This document shows, piece after piece, positions 56,627 through 64,000 of a stretch of 64,000 bases of DNA. Every line of letters starts with the position of its first letter. Position 1 is the stretch's first letter. Under the pieces are notes generated by a model. It did not search any database, was not told the DNA's origin, and saw only the letters and a list, made by a program, of their open reading frames with translations. The stretch is from Sedimentitalea nanhaiensis DSM 24252 (lineage in GTDB: Bacteria > Pseudomonadota > Alphaproteobacteria > Rhodobacterales > Rhodobacteraceae): contig NZ_KI421509.1 of assembly GCF_000473225.1 (NCBI RefSeq), forward strand, positions 1,636,045-1,700,044. Direction: 5' to 3'. Both the position numbers and the translations under genes were made by a program.

Positions 56627-57756
56627 GCGCGCCAGTGGTCAAAGGCTGGTGCCCTGGCGCGCACCGCCCGATGATGTCCGGTGACGGGCTGGTGGTACGG
56701 GTCCGCCCCCGGATGGCACGGCTGACGGCAGAACAGGTTCTGGGCCTTTGCGACGCAGCGCAGCGCCACGGAAATGGCCGGCTCGACCTGACCAACCGCG
56801 CCAACCTGCAACTGCGCGGTGTCTCGGAACAGACACATCGCCAGCTCCTGGACGATCTCGCAAATCTTGACTTGCTGGATCCCGAACCCGGACTGGAATC
56901 GAGACGCAATATTCTGGTGCAACCGTTTTATGAACACGGCGATCAGACCTGCCGCTTGACGGAAATCCTGCTCGACCGGCTTGCCGATCTGCCGGAACTG
57001 CCAGCCAAGTTCGGCTTTGCCATCGACACCGGTTCAAACCGCGTATTGAGCGAAAACTCGGCTGACATCCGGCTGGAAACCGGGATGTCCGGGGGCCTGA
57101 TCCTGCGGGCAGATGGCAGTCAGACCGGGGTTTGCGTCAGCGAAGAACGGGCCATCGACGCCGCGCTGGGGATGGCGCGCTGGTTTGCGAGGCATAGCAG
57201 CCCGGAATTGCGCCGGATGCGAAACTTGGTGCGGCACACATCGCTGCCAGGCCATTGGACCGGTAAACCGCCCGGCCCGCTGGCAACGCGATCCGAACCC
57301 GGATTCACGCCCAAAGGACCACTTGTGGGCGCGGCCTTTGGCCAGATACTGGCCCTGGCGCTGGACGACCTCATTCGTAAAAGCGGGGCGCGCGCCCTGC
57401 GGATCACCCCCTGGAGGCAGATCCTGCTGGAAGGCGGTCACTCCACGCCGGCACCCGGTTTTGTCACGCGCCCTGACGATCCGTTGTTGACCGCCGATGC
57501 CTGCAGCGGTGCACCAATCTGCCCGCAGGCGCAGGCCGAGACCCAGATGATCGCCCGCCAGATGGCGGGCCGCATCGGCGGCAGCCTGCATGTCTCGGGC
57601 TGCACCAAGGGCTGTGCGCGCCAGACCGCGGCTAGCGTGACGCTCGTGGGACGAAACGGACGATTTGACCTTGTAAAGCGGGGCCGCGCGGGGGATGAGC
57701 CTGCAATGCGCGGCCTGACACCTGAAGACCTGTTGACCCTTACGGACCTGACCTGA
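56623..57756 (+). CDS. cobG: Precorrin-3B synthase CobG
   Basis: A 377-residue O2-dependent monooxygenase that converts precorrin-3A to precorrin-3B. It has the sulfite/nitrite reductase fold, with TNRANLQLRG near residue 57 and the 4Fe-4S ligands in DACSGAPIC near 295 and SGCTKGCARQ near 330. CobG marks the aerobic cobalamin pathway. The ATG overlaps the cobN stop, and its own stop overlaps the cobH start by one base, so the run is translationally coupled. Confidence 0.92.
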   Translation: MSAPVVKGWCPGAHRPMMSGDGLVVRVRPRMARLTAEQVLGLCDAAQRHGNGRLDLTNRANLQLRGVSEQTHRQLLDDLANLDLLDPEPGLESRRNILVQPFYEHGDQTCRLTEILLDRLADLPELPAKFGFAIDTGSNRVLSENSADIRLETGMSGGLILRADGSQTGVCVSEERAIDAALGMARWFARHSSPELRRMRNLVRHTSLPGHWTGKPPGPLATRSEPGFTPKGPLVGAAFGQILALALDDLIRKSGARALRITPWRQILLEGGHSTPAPGFVTRPDDPLLTADACSGAPICPQAQAETQMIARQMAGRIGGSLHVSGCTKGCARQTAASVTLVGRNGRFDLVKRGRAGDEPAMRGLTPEDLLTLTDLT

Positions 57757-58385
57757 TGCCTTATGAATATGAAACCGACGGCGCGGCGATCTATGCCCAG
57801 TCTTTTGCCACCATCCGTGCCGAGGCTGATCTGACCCGATTTGAGACGGACGAGGAACAGGTTGCCGTGCGCATGATCCACGCCGCAGGAATGGTCGGGC
57901 TGGAACGGTTCGTGCGGTTTTCACCCGGTTTTGTGTCCACCGCCCGTGCTGCGCTGGAATCGGGCGCGCCTATCCTCTGCGATGCGCGCATGGTCAGCGA
58001 AGGCGTCACACGTTTTCGCCTGCCCGCCGACAATGCCGTGATCTGCACCCTGCAGGACGACCGGGTGCGCCCCATGGCCGAGAAGATGGGCAATACCCGC
58101 TCGGCCGCCGCACTCGAGCTGTGGCGCCCGCATCTGGCCGGGGCGGTAGTGGCCATTGGCAATGCACCCACGGCGCTGTTTCATTTGCTCAACATGCTGG
58201 AAGACCCCGACTGCCCACGCCCAGCCGCCATTATCGGATGCCCGGTGGGCTTTGTCGGTGCCGTTGAAAGCAAGGACGCCCTGTGGGCGGCGCACCCCAC
58301 CCCGTGCTGCATCGTTCAGGGGCGTCTGGGCGGTTCGGCCATCACTGTCGCCGCCGTCAATGCCATCGCGAGCCGCACCGAATGA
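57756..58385 (+). CDS. cobH: Precorrin-8X methylmutase CobH
   Basis: A 209-residue enzyme that shifts the C11 methyl group to C12, giving hydrogenobyrinate. The catalytic histidine lies in VRMIHAAGM (H42, equivalent to His43 of Pseudomonas denitrificans). ILCDARMVSEGVTRFRLP near residue 70 and the glycine-rich VAIGNAPTALFHLL and GCPVGFVGAVESK segments are intact. It is coupled on both sides to cobG and cobI. Confidence 0.95.
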   Translation: MPYEYETDGAAIYAQSFATIRAEADLTRFETDEEQVAVRMIHAAGMVGLERFVRFSPGFVSTARAALESGAPILCDARMVSEGVTRFRLPADNAVICTLQDDRVRPMAEKMGNTRSAAALELWRPHLAGAVVAIGNAPTALFHLLNMLEDPDCPRPAAIIGCPVGFVGAVESKDALWAAHPTPCCIVQGRLGGSAITVAAVNAIASRTE

Positions 58386-59110
58386 AGGCGGGCACCATAT
58401 ATGGCGTCGGGCTTGGCCCCGGTGATCCCGACCTGATGAGCGTGCGGGCCGATCGGCTGCTGCGCAGCGCGCGGCATGTGGCGTTTTTTCGAAAACCCGG
58501 GCGCGAGGGCCAGGCCCGCCGGATCGTGCAGGGCATGCTCGCTCCGAACGCCATCGAATTCGCAATGGAATACCCTGTCACCACCGAGATTCCGCTCAGT
58601 GATCCGCGCTATAATCGACTGCTGTCCGCATTCTACGCCGATTGCACTGTCCGCCTGCTGGATCTGTCCACTGCGGGGCAGGACGTGGTGGTCCTGTGCG
58701 AAGGCGATCCGTTCTTCTATGGCTCGTTCATGCATCTCTATACTCGCCTGCAGAACACGGCGTCGGTGCAGGTGGTGCCGGCGATCACCGGCATGTCAGG
58801 GGCCTGGACCGCCACCGGCACCCCGATCACGTGGGGCGACGATGTACTGACCGTCCTGATGGGCACTCTGCCAGAGGCCGAACTGACCCGACGCATGGGC
58901 GATACCGATGCGCTGGTGGTGATGAAGATCGGGCGCAACATCGACAAAATCCGCCGTGCCCTGCGCGCAACCGGGCTGTATGACCGTGCATGGTTGGTGG
59001 AATATGCCGCAATGCCGAACCAGACGGTAACTCCGCTGCCCCAAGCCGGGGACCGTGTTGCGCCCTATTTCTCGATTATCGTGGTGCATGGCCAGGGACG
59101 CCGCCCATGA
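58382..59110 (+). CDS. cobI: Precorrin-2 C20-methyltransferase CobI
   Basis: This 242-residue SAM-dependent methyltransferase of the CysG/CobA fold begins IYGVGLGPGDPDLMSVRA and contains VVLCEGDPFFYGSFMHLY near residue 100 and ITGMSGAWTATGTPI near 135. It converts precorrin-2 to precorrin-3A. The ATG overlaps the cobH stop (ATGA) and the gene overlaps cobJ by 4 bases. Confidence 0.95.
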   Translation: MKAGTIYGVGLGPGDPDLMSVRADRLLRSARHVAFFRKPGREGQARRIVQGMLAPNAIEFAMEYPVTTEIPLSDPRYNRLLSAFYADCTVRLLDLSTAGQDVVVLCEGDPFFYGSFMHLYTRLQNTASVQVVPAITGMSGAWTATGTPITWGDDVLTVLMGTLPEAELTRRMGDTDALVVMKIGRNIDKIRRALRATGLYDRAWLVEYAAMPNQTVTPLPQAGDRVAPYFSIIVVHGQGRRP

Positions 59111-59859
59111 GCGGCTGGGTCAGGATCGCAGGGTTGGGTCCAGGCAACCCGAACAAGATCACCCCCGAGGTCGACGCTGCGCTGGCCGACGCCACCGACG
59201 TGGTCGGCTATATCCCCTATGTCGCCCGCGTCGCCCCACGCGACGGACTGACCCTGCACGCCAGCGACAACCGGGTCGAAATCGACCGAAGCCAGCATGC
59301 GCTGCAGATGGCCGCAGACGGACGGCGCGTCGTGGTGGTGTCCTCGGGTGATCCGGGTGTGTTTGCCATGGCGGCGGCGGTGTTTGAGGCGGTTGAAAAC
59401 GGCCCCCCAGCATGGCGGGAACTGGAGATTTCCGTACTGCCCGGCATCACCGCCATGCTGGCGGCTGCCGCCCGTGCGGGTGCGCCTTTGGGGCACGATT
59501 TCTGTACCATCAACCTTAGCGACAATCTCAAGCCGTGGGCGCTGATCGAGAAACGTCTGCGCCTGGCCGCCGAGGCGGATTTTGCCATGGCATTCTATAA
59601 TCCGCGCTCGGCATCTCGTCCCGAAGGGTTCGAGCGCACACTGGATATATTGCGCGAAGTCTGCGGGCCGCAACGGTTGATCCTGTTTGCCCGCGCGGTC
59701 AGCACCCCGGAGGAAACGCTGAACGTGACCACCTTGGGCCAGGCCACACCCGAAATGGCGGATATGCGCACCATGGTCATTGTCGGATCCTCGGCAACAC
59801 GAAAGATCGAACGCACCGGAACGCCAATCGTCTATACGCCCCGGTCGGTGCCGGAATGA
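59107..59859 (+). CDS. cobJ: Precorrin-3B C17-methyltransferase CobJ
   Basis: A 250-residue SAM-dependent enzyme performing C17 methylation and ring contraction to precorrin-4. Motifs are VRIAGLGPGNPNKITPEV near residue 4, VVVVSSGDPGVFAMAAAVFEA near 75, LPGITAMLAAAARAGAPLGHDFCTINLSD split into the usual segments near 110, and FYNPRSASRPEGFE near 160. Its 3' end overlaps the convergent cobK gene by 28 bases. Confidence 0.95.
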   Translation: MSGWVRIAGLGPGNPNKITPEVDAALADATDVVGYIPYVARVAPRDGLTLHASDNRVEIDRSQHALQMAADGRRVVVVSSGDPGVFAMAAAVFEAVENGPPAWRELEISVLPGITAMLAAAARAGAPLGHDFCTINLSDNLKPWALIEKRLRLAAEADFAMAFYNPRSASRPEGFERTLDILREVCGPQRLILFARAVSTPEETLNVTTLGQATPEMADMRTMVIVGSSATRKIERTGTPIVYTPRSVPE

Positions 59860-60584
59860 TCCAGCCAGTCCAAAACCTGATCGGGACCGAACAACTCAAG
59901 TCGCGCGGGCAAGGCAGGTCGATCAATCATGATCACCGGCACCTTCAGCGCGCGCGCCGCATCGATCTTGGCCCGCGCCCCATTTCCGCCCGCGTTCTTG
60001 GACACCACAAGATCGATATCATATTGCCGCATCAATTCCATGTCGTCGGCAAACGTGAAAGGACCGCGCGCGATCACGCTGGTGTATTCGGGCAAGGGCA
60101 ATGCGCCGTGCTCGTCCACCAGACGCAACAGGTAGTGATGTTGCGGCTGCACGGCAAACCGCGCCAAATGCATCCGCCCCAACGCCAACAGCACCCGCCT
60201 GCGCGGGCCAGACAGGGCAGCCACGGCGGCCTCAATATCTGCCACGTTGCGCCAGATGTCACCCGGTTGCGGCTGCCAGGCAGCGCGGGTCAGGGCGGCC
60301 AATTCAACGCCGGTCGCTCGACAGGCCGCAACCGCATTGCGGCTCATTTGGGCGGCAAAGGGATGGGTGGCGTCCACCACATGGGTGATACCGGTGTCGC
60401 GCAGATACCGGACCAGACCGTCAACGCCACCAAACCCGCCAACGCGCAGGGGAATCGGTTGTTTGCGCGGCTGTTCAGTGCGTCCGGCATACGAAAACAC
60501 CGCCGCGATGCCGCGATCCGCCATAACGCGGGCCAAGGCGCTGGCCTCGGTCGTGCCGCCGAGAATCAAAAGGGTCGGTGTCAT
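59832..60584 (-). CDS. cobK: Precorrin-6A reductase CobK
   Basis: A 250-residue NADPH-dependent reductase taking precorrin-6A to dihydro-precorrin-6. It starts TPTLLILGGTTEASALA, followed by FSYAGRTEQPR near residue 30, VVDATHPFAAQMSRNA near 70 and LVVSKNAGGNGARAKI near 203. It is the only cob gene here on the minus strand. Its start codon (60582-60584) overlaps the cobL start on the other strand, and its 3' end overlaps cobJ. GGAG eight bases before the ATG, on the minus strand, supports the start. Confidence 0.94.
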   Translation of the reverse strand: MTPTLLILGGTTEASALARVMADRGIAAVFSYAGRTEQPRKQPIPLRVGGFGGVDGLVRYLRDTGITHVVDATHPFAAQMSRNAVAACRATGVELAALTRAAWQPQPGDIWRNVADIEAAVAALSGPRRRVLLALGRMHLARFAVQPQHHYLLRLVDEHGALPLPEYTSVIARGPFTFADDMELMRQYDIDLVVSKNAGGNGARAKIDAARALKVPVIMIDRPALPARLELFGPDQVLDWLDHSGTDRGV

Positions 60585-61782
60585 GTCTGAGGCTCCGTGG
60601 CTAACCGTCGTCGGGCTTGGCGAAGATGGACCACAGGGGCTGGCCGCCGCAAGCCGCAAGGCGTTGGAGAACGCCGAAATCGTCATGGGATCGGCGCGCC
60701 ACCTGGGATTGCTGCCGGATCTTGCCGCCGAGCGGGTAACATGGCCGGTGCCCTTCGCCGACGGCCTGCCCCGCCTGCTGGAGCTGCGCGGGCGGGCGGT
60801 GGCGGTCCTTGCCTCGGGCGATCCGTTCTGGTTTGGCGCAGGCAGTGTGATTGCGCGGCATCTGGACTGTGGCGAATGGTGCGCCCTGCCCGGCCCATCG
60901 ACCTTTACGCTGGCCGCCGCGCGGCTGGGCTGGCCACTGGAAACCACGCTGACGCTGGGCCTGCACGCGGCCCCACTTACCCGGCTGCGACCGCATCTTG
61001 TGTCGGGACAAAGGTTGGTCGTCCTGTTGCGCAACGGGGCGGCGGTGACCGAACTGGCGGATTGGCTGGCGCAAACGGGGTTCGGCGATACGCATATGCA
61101 TGTGATGGAGGCCCTGGGCGGGCCGCGCGAACGGGTTCGATCCGGAATGGCAGCGGCGCTCGGGTTCAAGGACATTGGCCACCCTGTCTGCGTGGGCTTG
61201 GATATCGCTGGTAGCGGGCTGTCGTTGCCGCGGGTGTCAGGGCTGCCGGATGCGATATTTGAGAACGACGGGCAGATCACCAAACGCCCGGTGCGCGCGT
61301 TGACCTTGTCGACACTGGCACCGCGACCTGGCGAACACCTGTGGGACATTGGCGGCGGCTCGGGATCGATTGCAATCGAATGGCTGCTGAGCCATCCCGC
61401 GACCGGCGCCACAACCATCGAACCGCGCCCAGACCGCGCGGCGCGGATCCGCGCCAACGCCGATGCCCTGGGGGTGGACCGGCTGCGGATCATCACCGGG
61501 TCGGCCCCCGAATCGCTGAGCGGGTTAAAGTCCCCGGATGCCGTGTTCGTCGGCGGCGGGCTCAGCCAAGATTTGCTCACCTGGCTGAATGATCACCTGC
61601 CCACGGGCACAAGGCTGGTGGCCAATGCCGTCACCCTGGAAAGCGAGGCGTTGCTGATCCATTGGCAGGCACGTCTGGGAGGAGATCTGCTGCGGATCGA
61701 ATTGGCGCAGGCCGCACCGCTGGGAGCCAGAACCGGCTGGAAATCCGCATATCCGGTGGTGCAATGGAGCGTGACGCTGTGA
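60583..61782 (+). CDS. cobL: Precorrin-6Y C5,15-methyltransferase (decarboxylating) CobL
   Basis: A 399-residue bifunctional enzyme. The N-terminal half (about 1-200) is the C5-methyltransferase, with [16 protein letters not shown] and [14 protein letters not shown]. The C-terminal half (about 215-399) is the CbiT-type domain with [16 protein letters not shown], which methylates C15 and decarboxylates the C12 side chain. The ATG at 60583 has AAAGGG at good spacing. The start codon shares bases with that of divergent cobK. It overlaps cobE by 4 bases. Confidence 0.94.
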   Translation: MSEAPWLTVVGLGEDGPQGLAAASRKALENAEIVMGSARHLGLLPDLAAERVTWPVPFADGLPRLLELRGRAVAVLASGDPFWFGAGSVIARHLDCGEWCALPGPSTFTLAAARLGWPLETTLTLGLHAAPLTRLRPHLVSGQRLVVLLRNGAAVTELADWLAQTGFGDTHMHVMEALGGPRERVRSGMAAALGFKDIGHPVCVGLDIAGSGLSLPRVSGLPDAIFENDGQITKRPVRALTLSTLAPRPGEHLWDIGGGSGSIAIEWLLSHPATGATTIEPRPDRAARIRANADALGVDRLRIITGSAPESLSGLKSPDAVFVGGGLSQDLLTWLNDHLPTGTRLVANAVTLESEALLIHWQARLGGDLLRIELAQAAPLGARTGWKSAYPVVQWSVTL

Positions 61783-62147
61783 TCGTGGCGGGGTTCGGAT
61801 TTCGTGCTGCGGCCAATATCGACAGCTTGCAGGCGGCGTTGCGGATGGCCGCCGGGTCGCAAAGGATCACCGCATTGGCTGCCCCGACGGACAAAGCGCA
61901 GGCCGCATCCCTGGCGGCCCTGGGCGCGCATCTGAACCTACCGGTTCACGCCGTATCAGCAAGATCCATCGAACAGGCCCAAACTCTCACAAACTCATCG
62001 CGTATCAAGACATTGCGCGGTACCGGAAGCGTTGCCGAAGCCGCCGCACTTGCTGTCGCAGGCCCCAACGCGCGGCTGCTTGCACCGCGTCAGATTTCGC
62101 CCGACCGCCTCGCCACCTGCGCGGTCGCCATCGGAGAACAGAAATGA
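61779..62147 (+). CDS. cobE: Cobalamin biosynthesis protein CobE
   Basis: A 122-residue protein of the CobE/CbiG C-terminal domain family, of unsettled function in the aerobic pathway. It begins [17 protein letters not shown], has [21 protein letters not shown] near residue 40 and [21 protein letters not shown] near 85. A GTG start at 61779 is chosen because it overlaps the cobL stop (GTGA); an ATG at 61764 is an alternative. It overlaps cobM by 4 bases. Confidence 0.82.
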   Translation: MIVAGFGFRAAANIDSLQAALRMAAGSQRITALAAPTDKAQAASLAALGAHLNLPVHAVSARSIEQAQTLTNSSRIKTLRGTGSVAEAAALAVAGPNARLLAPRQISPDRLATCAVAIGEQK

Positions 62148-62938
62148 CCGTAAATTTCATCGGAGCCGGACCCGGCGCCGCAGACCTGTTGACCCTGCGC
62201 GGGCGCAACATCATCGCGACCTGCCCCGTGTGCCTTTATGCTGGCTCGCTCGTACCCGAAGAAATCCTGGCCCATTGCCCCAAAGAGGCCACGATCATCA
62301 ACACGGCCTCGATGGATCTGGACGCAATCATTGCCGAATGCAGCAAGGCGCATGCCGCAGGGCAAGACGTGGCCCGACTGCATTCGGGTGATCTGTCCGT
62401 CTGGTCGGCCATGGGTGAACAGATGCGTCGGCTGCGCGACCTGGGCATCCCGGTCAGCGTGACACCTGGCGTACCGTCATTCGCCGCCGCCGCCGCCGCG
62501 TTGGGCACGGAACTGACTTTGCCGGGGTTGGCACAATCTGTGGTTCTGACCCGCACGCCGGGGCGTGCCTCGTCAATGCCAGAGGGCGAAAGCCTGACCA
62601 ATTTTGCCGCCACTGGCGCGACATTGGCGATCCACCTGTCAATTGGCAACCTGGACGCGGTTATTTCGGATCTGTCCCCGGCCTACGGCAAAGACTGTCC
62701 GGTGGCGGTGGTCTATCGTGCCAGTTGGCCGGACGAGCGCATCATCCGCGCAACCCTGGGCACATTGAAAGACGCAATGGACAATGGCATATCACGCACC
62801 GCGTTGATCCTGGTTGGCCCCGCGCTTGCGGGCGAGGGGTTCACAGAAAGTTGCCTGTATTCCACCGACTACGACCGTCGCTATCGCCCACAGAGTGCCG
62901 ACAGCCCCTGGTCCAGCTGGAGCCACAATGATGACTAA
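62144..62938 (+). CDS. cobM: Precorrin-4 C11-methyltransferase CobM
   Basis: A 264-residue SAM-dependent methyltransferase of the CysG/CobA fold converting precorrin-4 to precorrin-5. It shows [18 protein letters not shown] near residue 3, [13 protein letters not shown] near 31, [20 protein letters not shown] near 82 and [22 protein letters not shown] near 108. The ATG overlaps the cobE stop, and cobB starts 7-10 bases before the cobM stop. Confidence 0.95.
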   Translation: MTVNFIGAGPGAADLLTLRGRNIIATCPVCLYAGSLVPEEILAHCPKEATIINTASMDLDAIIAECSKAHAAGQDVARLHSGDLSVWSAMGEQMRRLRDLGIPVSVTPGVPSFAAAAAALGTELTLPGLAQSVVLTRTPGRASSMPEGESLTNFAATGATLAIHLSIGNLDAVISDLSPAYGKDCPVAVVYRASWPDERIIRATLGTLKDAMDNGISRTALILVGPALAGEGFTESCLYSTDYDRRYRPQSADSPWSSWSHNDD

Positions 62939-64000
62939 CCCCCCCGGCCTGCTAATCTCGGCCCCGTCGTCGGGCACCGGCAAGACAACCGTGATGCTCG
63001 GGCTTCTGCGCGCGCTGGCCGAGGACGGTCTGGCGGTGCAGCCCTTCAAAAGCGGCCCTGACTATATAGACCCTGCCTTTCACCGCGCCGCCGCCGGGCG
63101 GGCCAGCTTCAATTTCGACACCTGGGCGATGAACGACGGTTTGCTGAACGCCGTGGCAGCCCAGGCCGAGGGAGCCGATATCGCAATCGCCGAAGGATCG
63201 ATGGGGCTGTTTGACGGGGTGGCGAAACCGGGCGAGATCGCCCATGGCAGCAGCGCGGAAACAGCGTTGCGCATGGGCTGGCCCGTGGTTCTGGTGCTGG
63301 ATGTGGGCGGTCAGGCGCAATCTGCGGCGGCCACGGCGCTGGGGTTTCGCATGTACAATCCGGACTTGCCGTTTGCCGGAGTGATCCTGAACCGCGTCGC
63401 CAGCCCGCGTCACGAGCGTTTGACCCGGCTGGGCATGGAACGCGCCGGCTTGCCAGTGCTTGGCGTGTTGCCGCGCCGGGGCGATCTGACCTTGCCCGAA
63501 CGCCATCTTGGTCTGATTCAGGCGGTCGAACATCCGGATCTGGAAACCGCAATCGCCGGATATGCGGCGTTTCTGCGCGACCATGTGGATCTGACGGCAA
63601 TTCGGGCGGCGGCCCAAAGCAGTGCAATCGCTCCTGGCGGCTCGCTGCCCAAACCTCCGGCCCAAAGGATTGCGTTGGCGCAGGACGCAGCGTTTTCGTT
63701 CACCTATCCGCATCTGTTGGAAGGCTGGCGTGCGGCGGGGGCTGAAATACTGCCTTTTTCACCGCTGGCAAATCAGGCCCCTGCCCCGGATGCGGATCTG
63801 GTCTGGCTGCCCGGCGGCTATCCGGAACTGCATGCTGGGCGCATTTCAGCCGCCGATCATTTCCTGTCCGGGCTGCGCGCCCATGCGCAAACCCGCCCGG
63901 TGCACGGCGAATGCGGCGGCTATATGGCCTTGGGAGCAGCGCTGATTGACAAGGACGGCGCGCGGCACCAAATGGCCGGGTTGCTGGGGCTGGTCACCTC
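62931..64000 (+). CDS. cobB: Hydrogenobyrinic acid a,c-diamide synthase CobB (3'-truncated by window edge)
   Basis: The frame is open to the last base, so about 356 codons of a roughly 430-codon gene are visible. CobB uses ATP and glutamine to amidate the a and c side chains before cobalt insertion. The P-loop [11 protein letters not shown] is at about residues 10-20 and [12 protein letters not shown] near 42. [11 protein letters not shown] (here [11 protein letters not shown]) lies near 83. The glutaminase domain starts near 245, with the Cys nucleophile in [11 protein letters not shown] near 325. Tandem ATGs at 62928 and 62931 both follow GGAG; the second has better spacing. It overlaps cobM. 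Confidence 0.94.
   Translation, partial: MTNPPGLLISAPSSGTGKTTVMLGLLRALAEDGLAVQPFKSGPDYIDPAFHRAAAGRASFNFDTWAMNDGLLNAVAAQAEGADIAIAEGSMGLFDGVAKPGEIAHGSSAETALRMGWPVVLVLDVGGQAQSAAATALGFRMYNPDLPFAGVILNRVASPRHERLTRLGMERAGLPVLGVLPRRGDLTLPERHLGLIQAVEHPDLETAIAGYAAFLRDHVDLTAIRAAAQSSAIAPGGSLPKPPAQRIALAQDAAFSFTYPHLLEGWRAAGAEILPFSPLANQAPAPDADLVWLPGGYPELHAGRISAADHFLSGLRAHAQTRPVHGECGGYMALGAALIDKDGARHQMAGLLGLVT

Overview
The window looks like a chromosomal segment of an aerobic alphaproteobacterium, most likely a Rhodobacteraceae (Roseobacter-type) member. The evidence is the GC-rich coding, an F1 ATPase operon atpHAGDC without Fo genes, the O2-dependent (CobG/CobN) cobalamin route, homospermidine synthase, the hisC-tyrC pair, groESL under a CIRCE element, and family-typical proteins (DUF2125, DUF2161, extensin-like peptidase, UPF0280, amino acid synthesis family). 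No mobile element, CRISPR array, tRNA or rRNA was seen.

Layout. 1-1408: 3' part of a multiheme cytochrome c with HEAT/TPR repeats. 1409-13000: an accessory catabolic block on the minus strand. One operon encodes a molybdenum hydroxylase (separate FAD subunit plus fused FeS/Mo subunit), a 6-hydroxynicotinate-reductase-like FeS protein, a UPF0280 (ApbE-superfamily) protein and an AA_synth/DUF1185 protein. It is followed by a MarR regulator and a complete Liv-type ABC importer with a Tat-exported binding protein. This resembles an uptake-plus-degradation system for an N-heterocycle. 13108-15336: a polytopic membrane protein divergent from a PCu(A)C-like protein that has lost its metal ligands. 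15426-22484: hydantoinase/oxoprolinase A and B, a cytoplasmic bis-MGD oxidoreductase and a ribokinase.

22568-39127 is mostly housekeeping: rpsD with promoter and terminator, homospermidine synthase, a decayed class V aminotransferase pseudogene, hisC, tyrosine-pathway dehydrogenase, extensin-like peptidase, DUF2125, a ChaC-like cyclotransferase, a MotA/ExbB plus MotB/OmpA-like pair with a very long coiled coil, an M23 peptidase, clpA, gloB and a methyltransferase. 39451-44309 is atpHAGDC, preceded by a perfect 9-bp inverted repeat. 44490-47575 holds a PEP mutase/isocitrate lyase-family gene and groEL-groES with terminator, promoter and CIRCE. 47589-48081 holds small-ORF candidates with their own hairpins. 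Next come a DUF2161 nuclease-like gene, a sulfotransferase and a manganese-type pyrophosphatase.

50803-64000 is the cobalamin region. A non-coding stretch of about 800 bp leads to a cobalamin riboswitch, then DUF1636, cobW, cobN, cobG, cobH, cobI, cobJ, cobL, cobE, cobM and cobB (cut by the window end), nearly all translationally coupled. cobK lies inside this run on the opposite strand, and its start codon overlaps the cobL start codon. Together these genes cover most of precorrin-2 to hydrogenobyrinate a,c-diamide plus a cobalt chelatase subunit. cobF and cobS/T are not in the window.
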